This document shows, in pieces, positions 16,373-25,925 of a DNA stretch of 64,000 bases. Source of the DNA: Nocardioides sp. HDW12B. GTDB taxonomy: Bacteria; Actinomycetota; Actinomycetes; Propionibacteriales; Nocardioidaceae. The first letter of the stretch is position 1; every line of letters begins with the position of its first letter. Below the pieces are notes generated by a model. The model was not told the origin of the DNA and searched no databases. It saw only the letters and a list, made by a program, of their open reading frames with translations. Made by a program: the position numbers and the translations under genes. The stretch covers positions 2,852,001 through 2,916,000 of the forward strand of contig NZ_CP049867.1 in assembly GCF_011299595.1 (NCBI RefSeq), written 5' to 3'.

Positions 16373-17740
16373 TCAGGGACGGAGCACGAGCCCCGCGGCC
16401 CAGAGGGCGAGCGTCCCGAGCAGCAGCTGCGCCGGGACGGTGAGCAGGCCGTGGCGCAGGAAGGTGCCCCACGCCACCTCCTCGCCGTTCCACCGCAGCG
16501 AGCGCCGCCACAGCAGCGTCGCCAACGAGCCGACGTAGGTCAGGTTCGGACCGACGTTCACCCCGATGAGGACCGCGAGCACCGCCAGCGGCCCGGCCGC
16601 GGCCGCCGGCACCAGCAGCACCAGCAGGGCCGGCAGGTTGTTGGCCAGGTTGGCCAGCACCGCGCCGAGAAAGGTGAAGCCGAGCAGCGCGAGCAGGCCC
16701 TCCCCGGACGGGGTCAGCGCGTGCACCACCTCACCCACCCGCGACTCGACCACCGCCCGGACCACCACCGTCAGACCGGCGACGAAGACCAGGAACGGCA
16801 CGTCGAGCGCCCGGGCGAGGGTCGCCGGGCGCGTGCGCCCACGCGCCAGCGCGTGCACCGCGAGCACCAGCGCCCCCGCGGTCGCGGCCCAGACCGGCTC
16901 GAGCCCCAGCGACCCGGTGACTGCGATCGCGCCGAGCGTCAGCCCCAGCAGGACGATCGCCGGCCAGGGGGTCGGCTCACCGTCCGCGTGGTCGGGTCCG
17001 GAGGCCGCGGCGGGGCCGGGGGCGGGCGACGCGCTCGGCTCCTCGGCCCGGAAGAACCGACGCGTGCCGACGAGCTCGACAGCGAGCACCACCAGCGCCG
17101 GCAGCGCCATCAGCGCGACGTAGTCGAGGAACCCCACCCCCATCCCGGTGAGCGTCGCCAGCGCCAGCAGGTTGGTGAGGTTCGCCACCGGCAGCAGCAG
17201 CGACGCGGAGTTCGTCAGGTGGCCGACCAGGTGGACCGAGGCCCGCGGCCGCAGCCCGGCGCGCCGTGCGGCCACGAGGACCGTCGGGGTGAGCAGCACG
17301 GCGGTCGCGTCGAGGCTCAGCGCCAGCGTGGTCAGCGTCCCCACCACGAACGTCGCCGTGAGGAAGCGGCGCTGCCGCTGCGCGGCACCGTCCGGCGGCC
17401 CGCCACCCGGCCCGCCACCCGGCCCGACACCCGCACCTCGGACCAGCCGGCGCCCGGCCGCCTCGAAGACGCCCTCGTCGGCGCACAGCCGGGCCAGCAC
17501 CAGCAGCGCCGCCAGGAAGGCCACCACCGGCGCCAGCCGCTCGAGCTCCGCCTCGGCGTCGGCCACGTCCACCGCGCCGACACCCAGCACGACGGCCGCC
17601 GCTCCCACGGCCACCACCGCCTCCGGCAGCCGGTGCGGGCGGAGCACGGCCGCGACGAGGGTGGCGGCCAGCAGCACCACCGGGACGACGTCCTGCGTCA
17701 GCACCGCGACGGCGCCCACCTCACCCTGCACGAGCTGCAC
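16373..17740 (-). CDS. ArsB/NhaD-type (SLC13-like) membrane transporter
   Basis: A 455-residue polytopic membrane protein with at least ten hydrophobic segments. The intracellular re-entrant region DATAVLLTPTVLVAARRAG and the second-half counterpart ANLANNLPALLVLLV with GVNVGPNLTYVGSLATLLW match the ArsB/CitMHS ion-transporter superfamily. Substrates in the family are arsenite, citrate or Na+, and no ars gene is adjacent, so the substrate is open. A Pro/Gly-rich loop with repeated GGGPPGG-like sequence lies near residue 110. The GTG start at 17740 puts a hydrophobic segment soon after the N-terminus. Confidence 0.85.
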   Translation of the reverse strand: MQLVQGEVGAVAVLTQDVVPVVLLAATLVAAVLRPHRLPEAVVAVGAAAVVLGVGAVDVADAEAELERLAPVVAFLAALLVLARLCADEGVFEAAGRRLVRGAGVGPGGGPGGGPPDGAAQRQRRFLTATFVVGTLTTLALSLDATAVLLTPTVLVAARRAGLRPRASVHLVGHLTNSASLLLPVANLTNLLALATLTGMGVGFLDYVALMALPALVVLAVELVGTRRFFRAEEPSASPAPGPAAASGPDHADGEPTPWPAIVLLGLTLGAIAVTGSLGLEPVWAATAGALVLAVHALARGRTRPATLARALDVPFLVFVAGLTVVVRAVVESRVGEVVHALTPSGEGLLALLGFTFLGAVLANLANNLPALLVLLVPAAAAGPLAVLAVLIGVNVGPNLTYVGSLATLLWRRSLRWNGEEVAWGTFLRHGLLTVPAQLLLGTLALWAAGLVLRP

Positions 17741-17860
17741 CCTGGCACTCTGCCCCGGCGGGACAACCCCGACCCCCGCACGTGCGGCCGACCCGGACCG
17801 GTCACGCGGTCGGCGGTGGTTCGGGTGGTGGACGTGACGGACGAGTGCCACGATGCCCCC

Positions 17861-19882
17861 GTGACGGCGATCAAGGGCGACCTCGACTCGTGGGCCGTGG
17901 AGCCCCGGGGCGAGCGGCGGGTGCTGCGCGTCGACCTGTACTCCGCGCTCGGCGTGACCCTCGTCGCGGCGCTGGCCTACCTGGTGGCGATCTTCACCCA
18001 GGCCCAGCCGCCGGAGGGCTTCGCGGTCTCGCTGGTCACCGTCGCGCCCCTCTCGGGCGCCCTGGCGCTCGTCATCCTGTGGTTCTGCGGTCGCGCGTTC
18101 GACGACCCGCTGCTGCGGTGGTACGCCGTCGGTCTCGCGGTCGCCGTGCCCGCCATGGCGCTGCAGCTGATCTCGTTCCCGCTGGTCGCCGCGGACGGCG
18201 GGCCGCTGGGCACCGGCCGCGACAGCAGCGCCACCCTCTACCTGCTGTTCCACCTCGTCCCCGCCGCCTGCACCTTCGCAGGCGTGCGCCGGGCCTCGAC
18301 CGGCGCCGGGCGCGTCGTCGTCGTGGTCGGGGTCGCGGTGGGCGTCCTCGTCGCCGCCGACGTGGTGCCGCTGCCGTCCCTCATCGACGTCGACGGCTCC
18401 TTCACCACGACCCTGCTCGTCCTCGAGGGCGTCTGCGCGCTGGTCGTGCTCGCCGCCGCCGTGGTCTGGACCCGCTCGGTGGGTCGCACCCCCTCCGCCC
18501 CGCACGCCTGGATCGGCGTCTCGCTCATGCTCAACTTCGCGGACCTGCTGTTCAACGTCCTCGGCGGGGCCAGGTTCACCCCCGTGTGGTGGGCCAGCCT
18601 GTCGATGCGCGCCGCGACGTACGCCGTACTGCTCGTCGGCTGCCTGGTCTGGCTGCTGCTGTCGCTGAGCAACGCCGAGCGCTACACCGAGCGGGAGCTG
18701 TCACGGCGCGAGGGCCAGCTCGGGGTGGCCTTCGGCCTGACCCGCCGCCTCCTCGGCGTCTCCGAGCGGCTCTCGCTGGCGGTCTCGCTGCGGGACGTCA
18801 CCGACGCCGTCGTCGACCTCGCCCGGGACGGCACCTCCATGACCGCCGGGCGCCTGCACGTGCCCGGCGCCGACACCCCACCCCCCAGTCCCGCCTTCGC
18901 CTCGATGATGGCCGCGCACCGGCGCGGCAACGGCGTGGTCCTGGCCTCCGGGCGCGAGGACCTGGCCCGCCTGCTGCCGGGCGCGGAGGTCCCCGACGAG
19001 GTCCGCGCCGTCGCGCTGGTGCCCATCGCGCTCGGCGCCCGGGAGGTCGCCCACCTCGCCCTCTGGTCCCACCACGACCACCGCTGGAGCCACGAGGACG
19101 CCCAGTTCCTCGCGGGGTTGGCCGACCAGGCCGGCCAGGCCCTCCAGCGGGCTGCCGCCTACGAGTCGATGGCCACCGCCGCCACCACGCTTCAGGAGTC
19201 GCTGCTGCCGGCCCGGCTGCCCGCCCTCGACGGTCTGCACCTGCTGTCGGCGTACCGCCCGCTGACCGAGCACACGCAGGTCGGGGGCGACTGGTACGAC
19301 TGCGTCGAGATCGACCACCGCCGCGTCGCGCTCGTCATCGGCGACGTCATGGGCAAGGGCCTGCGCGCCGCCGCCGTGATGGGCCAGGTGCGGGTCGCCA
19401 TGCGCACCGCCATCGGCTTCGACCCCAGCCCGACCGCGGTGCTGCGCGCCCTCGACACCGGCGTCCTCGACCTCGAGGACGACGAGATCATCACGCTCAC
19501 CTACGCCGTGCTGGACCTCGAGACCGGGCTCCTCGGCGTGGCCCGGGCCGGCCACCCGCCGGTGCTCATCGCGCGCCCGGAGGCGGGCGTGGAGACGCTC
19601 GAGGACGGCGGCTCACCGCCGATCGGGGTCCCGGTCGGCACCCGCGCCGAGGTCTGGACCCAGCTCGAGCCGGGCTCCGCGCTCGTCCTCTACACCGACG
19701 GCCTGGTCGAGAGCCGCCACGCCAGCCTCGACGTCGGCATCGACGAGACCGCCCGGCAGGTCGAGCGGGTCCACGCCGAGGCCGCGACACGTCACGCCGC
19801 CTGGGCCGCGTGGCTGGCCGAGATCCAGGCGCGCAGCGGCTGGCAGGACGACGTCGCCGTCCTCATCGCGCTCTACCGCTGA
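17861..19882 (+). CDS. Membrane-anchored SpoIIE-type protein phosphatase with GAF domain
   Basis: A 673-residue PP2C-like phosphatase. About seven hydrophobic helices fill residues 25-265 and end in a WLLLSLSNAERYTERELSRRE helix leading to a GAF-like region (about 280-430). The catalytic domain begins near 440 with LQESLLPARLP, then GGDWYDC and VIGDVMGKGLRAAAVM, which carry the metal-binding Asp residues. FYTDGLVESR-type sequence (LYTDGLVESRHAS) and GWQDDVAVLI close it. Such enzymes dephosphorylate anti-sigma-factor antagonists in stress pathways. No anti-sigma kinase gene is nearby. The GTG at 17861 is chosen because it immediately precedes the first coherent sequence; an upstream in-frame GTG at about 17828 is possible. 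Confidence 0.88.
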   Translation: MTAIKGDLDSWAVEPRGERRVLRVDLYSALGVTLVAALAYLVAIFTQAQPPEGFAVSLVTVAPLSGALALVILWFCGRAFDDPLLRWYAVGLAVAVPAMALQLISFPLVAADGGPLGTGRDSSATLYLLFHLVPAACTFAGVRRASTGAGRVVVVVGVAVGVLVAADVVPLPSLIDVDGSFTTTLLVLEGVCALVVLAAAVVWTRSVGRTPSAPHAWIGVSLMLNFADLLFNVLGGARFTPVWWASLSMRAATYAVLLVGCLVWLLLSLSNAERYTERELSRREGQLGVAFGLTRRLLGVSERLSLAVSLRDVTDAVVDLARDGTSMTAGRLHVPGADTPPPSPAFASMMAAHRRGNGVVLASGREDLARLLPGAEVPDEVRAVALVPIALGAREVAHLALWSHHDHRWSHEDAQFLAGLADQAGQALQRAAAYESMATAATTLQESLLPARLPALDGLHLLSAYRPLTEHTQVGGDWYDCVEIDHRRVALVIGDVMGKGLRAAAVMGQVRVAMRTAIGFDPSPTAVLRALDTGVLDLEDDEIITLTYAVLDLETGLLGVARAGHPPVLIARPEAGVETLEDGGSPPIGVPVGTRAEVWTQLEPGSALVLYTDGLVESRHASLDVGIDETARQVERVHAEAATRHAAWAAWLAEIQARSGWQDDVAVLIALYR

Positions 19883-19907
19883 GCGACCGCGCCGGACGAG
19901 AGCCGGG

Positions 19908-20351
19908 TCAGGCCACCGGCTCCAGCAGGAACACCGGGATGAGGCGGTCGGTCTTCTCCTGGTACGACGCGTACGTCGACCAGGTCGCCACCGCGTGCTC
20001 CCACCACGTGGTCCGCTCCTCGCCCTCGAGCTCGCGCACGGTGTAGCTGCGCGGCTCGGGGCCGTCCTGGAGGTCCACGAGCGGGTGGGCGCGGAAGTTG
20101 TCGGCCCACACCGGGTCCTCGGGCGCACCGCCCTTGGACGCGATGGCGACGTACGTCCCGTTCTTCTCCACGCGCATCACGGGGTTCTTGCGCAGCTTGC
20201 CCGAGGTGGCGCCCACCGACGTGATGACCACGATCGGGTCGCCGGTGCGCGGCAGCGTGTTCGCCTCCCGCCCGCCGGAGGCCTCGTACTCCGCGACCTG
20301 ATCGCGGACCCACTGCGAGCTGCTCGGGACGTACTCACCCTGAAGTGTCAT
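19908..20351 (-). CDS. F420-dependent nitroreductase family protein (Ddn-like)
   Basis: A 147-residue split-barrel protein of the deazaflavin-dependent nitroreductase family. Typical segments are ITSVGATSGKLRKNPVMRV, GTYVAIASKGGAPEDPVW and NFRAHPLVDLQDG. Ddn-type proteins use reduced coenzyme F420 to reduce quinones or nitro compounds at the membrane. The ATG at 20351 gives MTLQGEYVPS, the normal N-terminus of the family. It is convergent with the phosphatase gene. Confidence 0.9.
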   Translation of the reverse strand: MTLQGEYVPSSSQWVRDQVAEYEASGGREANTLPRTGDPIVVITSVGATSGKLRKNPVMRVEKNGTYVAIASKGGAPEDPVWADNFRAHPLVDLQDGPEPRSYTVRELEGEERTTWWEHAVATWSTYASYQEKTDRLIPVFLLEPVA

Positions 20352-20449
20352 GCCCGCCACAACACCACACCCGCCCGCCGTGTTCCGCCCCGCCTCCTCC
20401 CGCCGCTGCGGGTGGGGCGGGGCTCCCCCGCGAGGGCTACGTTGACCCC

Positions 20450-20890
20450 ATGAGCACCAACACCCGCGCGATCGACGCGACCCCCGACCAGGTCTGGCAG
20501 GTGCTCGCCGACGGCTGGCTCTACCCCCTGTGGGTGGTGGGCGCCTCGCGGATGCGCGAGGTCGACGACGCCTGGCCGGCGGCCGGCGCCAAGCTCCACC
20601 ACTCGGTCGGCAGCTGGCCGGCGCTGGTCAGCGACGAGACCGAGGTCCTGGAGTCCGTGCCGGGGTCCCTGATACGGCTGCGGGCGGCGGCCTGGCCGAC
20701 CGGCGAGGCGGGCGTGACCATCCGGCTCCGGCCCGTCGGTGGCGGCACCGAGGTCACCATCGAGGAGGACGCGATCGCCGGACCGGGCCGTCTGGTGCCC
20801 GCGCCGCTGCGCCACGCCGGGCTGAAGTGGCGCAACACCGAGACCCTGCGTCGCCTCGCCTTCGTCGCCGAGCGACGCACGCACGCGTGA
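20450..20890 (+). CDS. SRPBCC family (polyketide cyclase/START-like) protein
   Basis: A 146-residue protein with the SRPBCC beginning IDATPDQVWQVLADGWLYPLWVVG and a C-terminal long helix (RHAGLKWRNTETLRRLAFVAE). The fold makes a hydrophobic ligand-binding cavity. The stop overlaps the GTG of the following FAD oxidoreductase (GTGA), so the two are translationally coupled and may handle the same hydrophobic substrate (inference). Confidence 0.85.
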   Translation: MSTNTRAIDATPDQVWQVLADGWLYPLWVVGASRMREVDDAWPAAGAKLHHSVGSWPALVSDETEVLESVPGSLIRLRAAAWPTGEAGVTIRLRPVGGGTEVTIEEDAIAGPGRLVPAPLRHAGLKWRNTETLRRLAFVAERRTHA

Positions 20891-22491
20891 TCGGCGGACC
20901 CTCCCCGACGTACGATGCCGTCGTCGTCGGCTCCGGCCCGAACGGCCTGGTGGCCGCCAACAAGCTCGCCGACGCCGGCTGGAGCGTGCTCGTCCTCGAG
21001 GCCCAGCCCGAGCTCGGCGGCGCCGTGCGCAGCGACCACGGGGTCGACCCGGCGTTCGTGCACGACACCTTCAGCGCGTTCTACCCGCTGGCGCTGGCCT
21101 CTCCGGTGATCCGCAGCCTCGAGCTTGAGCGGCACGGCCTGGAGTGGTCGCACGCCCCCGCTCCCCTCGGCCACCCCCTCCCGGGCGGCGCGTGGGCCGT
21201 GATCCACCCCGACCGCCACGACACCGCGTCCGGGCTCGATGCGCTGCACCCCGGTGACGGTGAGGCGTGGCTGAAGCTGTGCGCCGACTGGGACCGGGTC
21301 GGCGACCCGATCGTCGAGGCGCTGATGGCGACCTGGCCGCCGGTCCGCGGCGGCGTGAGGGCGTTGGCGTCGATGCGCCACGTCGGGGGCCTCGCCTTCG
21401 TCAAGGAGCTGCTGACCCCCGCGGTCGGCCTGGGCCGCGCCCGCTTCGGCGGCGAGGCACCGCGCCTGCTGCTCGCCGGCAACGGCGGGCACTCCGACAT
21501 CCCGCTCGAGTCTCCGGGCTCCGGCATCTTCGGGATGATCCTGACGATGCTGGCCCAGACGGTCGGCTTCCCCGTCCCCCGCGGCGGGGCCGGTGAGCTG
21601 ACCCAGGCGATGGCGCGCCGGCTCACCTCCCTCGGCGGCGAGATCCGGCTCGACTCAGCCGTCGCGCGCATCGAGGTCGACCGGGGTCGCGTCAGCGCCG
21701 TGCGCACGGTCGGGGGCGAGCGGTTCGCCGTACGCCGCGCCGTGGTGGCCGACGTGTCCGCCCCGGTGCTCTACGAGCGGCTGGTCGCACCCGAGGACCT
21801 CCCTGCGTCGGTGGCGCGCGGGATGACGCGCTTCGAGCTCGACCCCGGCACCGTGAAGGTGGACTGGGCGCTGGACGGGCCGGTGCCGTGGACCTCGCCG
21901 CCGCCGGTGGCGCCGGGCTGCCTGCACGTGGCGGACTCGGTCTCGGCGATGCAGGAGTCGTTGAGCCAGGTGGTGGCCGGGGTCGTCCCGCGCGAGCCGT
22001 TCCTGCTGGCGGGCCAGATGACGACCGCCGACGCGAGCCGCTCGCCGCAGGGCACGGAGTCGATGTGGGCCTACACCCACGTGCCCCACGAGACGTCGTA
22101 CGACGCGGGGAGCGGTGGCGGCCCGGCGGTGCGCGGGACCTGGGACCGCGACGACTGCGAGCGCTTCGCCGACCGCATGCAGGCCCAGCTCGAGAAGCAC
22201 GCCCCCGACCTCGCCTCGCGGATCCGCGCCCGACGCGTGCTCGGGCCGCACGAGCTCGAGCAGCGCAACGGCAGCCTGATCGGCGGTGCGGTCAACGGCG
22301 GCACCTCCCAGCTGCACCAGCAGCTGGTGTTCCGTCCGGTGCCGGGCACGGGTCGCCCGACGACGGGGATCAAGGGTCTCTACCTCGGGTCCTCCTCGGC
22401 CCACCCCGGAGGCGGCGTACACGGGGCCTGCGGCGCGAACGCCGCACGGGCGGCCGTGGTCGGAGCCCGGGTGCCGCGGCTGCGGGGGTGA
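20887..22491 (+). CDS. Phytoene dehydrogenase-like FAD oxidoreductase
   Basis: A 534-residue flavoprotein. VVVGSGPNGLVAANKLADAG plus LVLEAQPELGGAVRS is the N-terminal FAD site. The C-terminal LYLGSSSAHPGGGVHGACGANAAR is the second FAD contact of the family (read in two halves). It resembles the earlier oxidoreductase at 2531-4159 in plan but has clearly different sequence. No carotenoid synthesis genes (crtB, crtE) are present, so the name phytoene dehydrogenase is only a family label. Coupled to the upstream SRPBCC protein. Confidence 0.87.
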   Translation: MIGGPSPTYDAVVVGSGPNGLVAANKLADAGWSVLVLEAQPELGGAVRSDHGVDPAFVHDTFSAFYPLALASPVIRSLELERHGLEWSHAPAPLGHPLPGGAWAVIHPDRHDTASGLDALHPGDGEAWLKLCADWDRVGDPIVEALMATWPPVRGGVRALASMRHVGGLAFVKELLTPAVGLGRARFGGEAPRLLLAGNGGHSDIPLESPGSGIFGMILTMLAQTVGFPVPRGGAGELTQAMARRLTSLGGEIRLDSAVARIEVDRGRVSAVRTVGGERFAVRRAVVADVSAPVLYERLVAPEDLPASVARGMTRFELDPGTVKVDWALDGPVPWTSPPPVAPGCLHVADSVSAMQESLSQVVAGVVPREPFLLAGQMTTADASRSPQGTESMWAYTHVPHETSYDAGSGGGPAVRGTWDRDDCERFADRMQAQLEKHAPDLASRIRARRVLGPHELEQRNGSLIGGAVNGGTSQLHQQLVFRPVPGTGRPTTGIKGLYLGSSSAHPGGGVHGACGANAARAAVVGARVPRLRG

Positions 22492-22525
22492 GCCCCCCGC
22501 ACGGCACGGCTGACAGGATGACCCC

Positions 22526-25147
22526 ATGCCGACCCGCCTGAAGCTCCCGTCGGGCGGTGCCGGCGGTGACGGTGCGGTCGACGCCGACCGGCTCTACGAC
22601 CTCTTCACCACCTGGGTCACCGAGCAGGGTCTCGAGCTCTACGAGCACCAGGACGAGGCGCTCATCGAGCTGCTGAGCGGCGCCAACGTCATCCTGGCCA
22701 CGCCGACCGGCTCGGGGAAGTCGCTGGTCGCCACCGCGGCGCACTTCGCCGCGATCGCCACCGACCGCGTGACGTTCTACACCGCGCCCATCAAGGCGCT
22801 GGTGAGCGAGAAGTTCTTCGCCCTGTGCGACGTCTTCGGCGCCGAGAACGTCGGCATGCTCACCGGTGACGCCTCGGTGAACCCCGACGCCCCGGTCATC
22901 TGCTGCACCGCCGAGATCCTCGCCCACCTGGCGCTGCGCGAGGGCCCGGACGCCGACGTCGGCCTCGTCGTCATGGACGAGTTCCACTACTACTCCGAGC
23001 CCGACCGCGGCTGGGCCTGGCAGGTCCCGCTACTGGAGCTGCCGCAGGCGCAGTTCCTGCTCATGTCGGCGACCCTCGGGCCCGTCGACCGGTTCGTCGA
23101 GGACCTGACCGCGCGGACCGGACGGCCGACCTCGGTGGTCGACGACGCCGAGCGCCCGGTGCCGCTGAGCTTCACCTGGGCCGTCACCCCGCTCGACGAG
23201 ACCGTCGAGGAGCTCGTCGCCACGCGCCAGGTGCCGGCGTACGTCGTGCACTTCACGCAGGCCAACGCCGTGGAGCACTCGACGAACCTCAAGGCCGGTC
23301 TGCGCAGCCCGCGGGGCACCGTGCTGGTGGACGCGGCGGAGAAGGAGCGGATCGCCGAGGTGATCGGCGACTTCCGCTTCGGCGCCGGCTTCGGGCGGAC
23401 GCTCTCGACCCTGGTGCGCAACGGCATCGGCGTCCACCACGCCGGCATGCTGCCGCGCTACCGGCGGCTCGTCGAGCAGCTGGCCCAGCAAGGGCTGCTC
23501 AAGGTCATCTGCGGCACCGACACCCTCGGCGTCGGGATCAACGTGCCGATCCGGACGGTGCTCTTCACCGCGCTGGCGAAGTTCGACGGCAACCGGCAGC
23601 GGATCCTGCGGACCCGCGAGTTCCTCCAGATCGCGGGCCGTGCCGGGCGGGCCGGCTACGACACCGTCGGCTACGTGGTGGTGCAGGCGCCGGAGCACGT
23701 GATCGAGAACGAGCGCCTCGTCCGCAAGGCCGGCGACGACCCGAAGAAGCTCAAGCGCATCCAGCGCAAGAAGCCCCCCGAGGGCCAGGTGGTGTGGACC
23801 GAGCAGACCTACGACAAGCTCGTGGCCGGGGTCCCGGAGCCGCTCGTGTCGCGGATGCGCGTCGACAACGCGATGCTCATCCACGTCGCCGCCCGGGAGT
23901 CCGACGGCGTCGAGGTGATGCGGCGGCTGCTGCGCGACAACCACGAGGACCCGCGCAACCAGCTGCGGCTCGTGCGGCGTGCGCTGCGGCTGGCGCGCTC
24001 ACTCGTGCGCTCGGGCATCCTCACGCGGCTCGACGAGGTCGACGAGCTCGGGCGCCGCTACGTGCTGACGGTGGACCTGCCTCCCGACTTCGCCCTCAAC
24101 CAGCCGCTGGCGCACTTCGCCCTCGCCGCATTGGACGTGCTCGACCCGGAGGCGGAGACCTACCCGCTCGACGTCATCTCCGTGATCGAGGCGGTCTTGG
24201 AGTCACCACGACAAATAATCTTCGCCCAGCAGCACGTCGCACGTGGCGAGGCCATCGGGCAGATGAAGGCCGACGGGCTGGAGTACGACGAGCGCATGGC
24301 CCTGCTCGACGAGGTGACGTGGCCGAAGCCGCTCGAGGAGCTCCTCGGGGCGACGTACGAGATCTATCGGCAGAGCCACCCCTGGCTGCCCGAGGACGGG
24401 CTGGAGCCCAAGTCCGTGGTCCGGGAGATGTGGGAGCGGGCGATGAGCTTCACCGACCTCGTCTCGCGCTACCAGCTCGCCCGGTCCGAGGGGCTGGTGC
24501 TTCGCTACCTCACCGACGCCTACCGGACGCTGCGCCAGACGGTGCCTGACGCCCACCGCTCGCCCGAGCTCGAGGAGATCATCGAGTGGCTGGGCGAGAC
24601 CGTCCGCCAGACCGACTCCTCGCTGCTCGACGAGTGGGAGGCGCTGACCGACCCCGAGCACCACGAGCTGCACGGGGTCGGCCCCGGCGCCGCACCCCCG
24701 CCGCCCCGCGCGCTGTCGCAGCAGGAGCGGCCGCTGCGCGTCATGGTGCGCAACGCCGTCTTCCGCCGGGTCGAGCTGGTCGCGCGCGACGACGTACCGG
24801 CGCTGGCCGCGCTGGAGCGCACCGCCGCCGGACGCGCCGACCCGCCGCTCGAGCCGCTGATGGACTCCGACGCCTGGGACGCCGCCCTCGAGACGTACTT
24901 CGACGAGCACGACCGTGTCGGCACCGGACCCGACGCCCGCGGCCCCGAGCTCTTCGTCGTCGACACCCACCCGCCCACCGACCCCGACGCCCCCGACGCC
25001 TTCCCGCGCCGCACGTGGCGGGTGCGCCAGACCCTCGACGACCCCGCGGGCCACCGCGACTGGGTCATCGACGCGCTCGTCGACCTCGACGCCACCGACG
25101 AGGCCGGCGAGGCCGTCGTCCTCGCCACCGCCTTCCACCGCCTCTGA
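22526..25147 (+). CDS. SKI2-like DEAD/DEAH-box RNA helicase with DUF3516
   Basis: An 873-residue superfamily 2 helicase. Motif I is ATPTGSGKS (about residue 64), motif Ia TAPIKALVSEKF, motif II DEFH in VVMDEFHYYSEPDRG, motif III LLMSATLG, and motif VI QIAGRAGRAG. VHHAGMLPRYR and CGTDTLGVGINVPIRTV are Ski2/Mtr4 features. The C-terminal 400 residues contain the actinobacterial DUF3516 region. It is expected to unwind RNA in turnover or ribosome quality control. Note that motif II is DEFH rather than DEVH. It starts 34 bases after the oxidoreductase stop. Confidence 0.93.
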   Translation: MPTRLKLPSGGAGGDGAVDADRLYDLFTTWVTEQGLELYEHQDEALIELLSGANVILATPTGSGKSLVATAAHFAAIATDRVTFYTAPIKALVSEKFFALCDVFGAENVGMLTGDASVNPDAPVICCTAEILAHLALREGPDADVGLVVMDEFHYYSEPDRGWAWQVPLLELPQAQFLLMSATLGPVDRFVEDLTARTGRPTSVVDDAERPVPLSFTWAVTPLDETVEELVATRQVPAYVVHFTQANAVEHSTNLKAGLRSPRGTVLVDAAEKERIAEVIGDFRFGAGFGRTLSTLVRNGIGVHHAGMLPRYRRLVEQLAQQGLLKVICGTDTLGVGINVPIRTVLFTALAKFDGNRQRILRTREFLQIAGRAGRAGYDTVGYVVVQAPEHVIENERLVRKAGDDPKKLKRIQRKKPPEGQVVWTEQTYDKLVAGVPEPLVSRMRVDNAMLIHVAARESDGVEVMRRLLRDNHEDPRNQLRLVRRALRLARSLVRSGILTRLDEVDELGRRYVLTVDLPPDFALNQPLAHFALAALDVLDPEAETYPLDVISVIEAVLESPRQIIFAQQHVARGEAIGQMKADGLEYDERMALLDEVTWPKPLEELLGATYEIYRQSHPWLPEDGLEPKSVVREMWERAMSFTDLVSRYQLARSEGLVLRYLTDAYRTLRQTVPDAHRSPELEEIIEWLGETVRQTDSSLLDEWEALTDPEHHELHGVGPGAAPPPPRALSQQERPLRVMVRNAVFRRVELVARDDVPALAALERTAAGRADPPLEPLMDSDAWDAALETYFDEHDRVGTGPDARGPELFVVDTHPPTDPDAPDAFPRRTWRVRQTLDDPAGHRDWVIDALVDLDATDEAGEAVVLATAFHRL

Positions 25148-25151
25148 CCCC

Positions 25152-25237
25152 CGCGAAACGTCTCACGCACACGCGAAACGTCACGTGTGCACGCGCGAAA
25201 CGTCACTCGTGCTCGCGCGAGACGTCACTTCTGCCCG
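25152..25237 (+). repeat. Left array of 22-bp repeats
   Basis: Four units begin 4 bases after the helicase stop: one of 20 bases (25152-25171) and three of exactly 22 (25172-25193, 25194-25215, 25216-25237). The unit consensus is CGCGAAACGTCACTCGTGCNCG. The array is the inverted counterpart of the one at 25926-26079 and starts within the same GACCCCCGCGARACG sequence. Confidence 0.88.
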
Positions 25238-25377
25238 ACGTACCGCGGTCCAAGGTCCCGTATCAGGCTCCGGCGGGCGTACGACGTACGCGCAACCGTC
25301 GAGCGCGCTCCTCCCCGACCGAGCCGGTCCGCGGCTCGACCGAACCGGCGGGACACCGCCGCCCCCAGGAGGACACC

Positions 25378-25869
25378 ATGACCACGCTCACCCCCCGCCG
25401 CCGCACCGCTGCCGCCCTCGGCCTCACCGCCCTGGTGACCGCCGGTATCACCACCACCCTCTCGGGCAGTGCCGAGGCCGTCCCGACCGTCCAGCGCAGC
25501 TGTGCCACCAACGTCGTCTCGACCCTGGCGCAGAACGGCTGGACCTCGATGGGCCTGACCGCGACCGTGAAGAACGGCACCGCGCCGCGCCAGGTGATCG
25601 CGCAGCTGTCCTCCGACGCCGGCGTCGCCCCGAACGCCGAGATCCGGGTGGGGTACTCCGTCGACGGCGGCCCGGTCCGCGAGGGCGTCTACGGTCCCGC
25701 GAACTTCGCCAACCACACGGACTTCTGGGAGACCCGGACCACGATGGCGGTGCTCCCGCTCGGCGCCGGCACCCACACGGTCCAGGCCTTCTGGCGCATC
25801 AGCGGCGCGACCGGCACCAACGGGGTGCTCAACGTCCGCTGCTTCACCCTCGAGAGCCGTACAAGCTGA
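25378..25869 (+). CDS. Small secreted protein of unknown function
   Basis: A 163-residue exported protein. The signal peptide has a TPRRR n-region, a hydrophobic AAALGLTALVTAGITTTL core and a likely cleavage after SGSAEA. The mature part of about 128 residues is beta-rich, with two cysteines (SCATNVV near the mature N-terminus and VRCFTLE at the C-terminus) that could form a disulfide. Segments such as IRVGYSVDGGPVREGVYG look like an immunoglobulin- or jelly-roll-like fold, but I cannot name a family. A perfect AGGAGG lies 6 bases before the ATG. It is bracketed by the two inverted 22-bp repeat arrays. Confidence 0.8.
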   Translation: MTTLTPRRRTAAALGLTALVTAGITTTLSGSAEAVPTVQRSCATNVVSTLAQNGWTSMGLTATVKNGTAPRQVIAQLSSDAGVAPNAEIRVGYSVDGGPVREGVYGPANFANHTDFWETRTTMAVLPLGAGTHTVQAFWRISGATGTNGVLNVRCFTLESRTS

Positions 25870-25925
25870 TCTCAGCACCCCGGCGAGTGCAACCGGCGCC
25901 TCGCCCGTGCGCGACCGACGCCGCG

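Noticed and set aside
16451-17860. Plus-strand extension of the phosphatase frame to 16451
   Set aside because: This stretch is antisense to the ArsB-type carrier and its translation is Arg/Gln/His-rich without domain. The phosphatase starts coherently at 17861.
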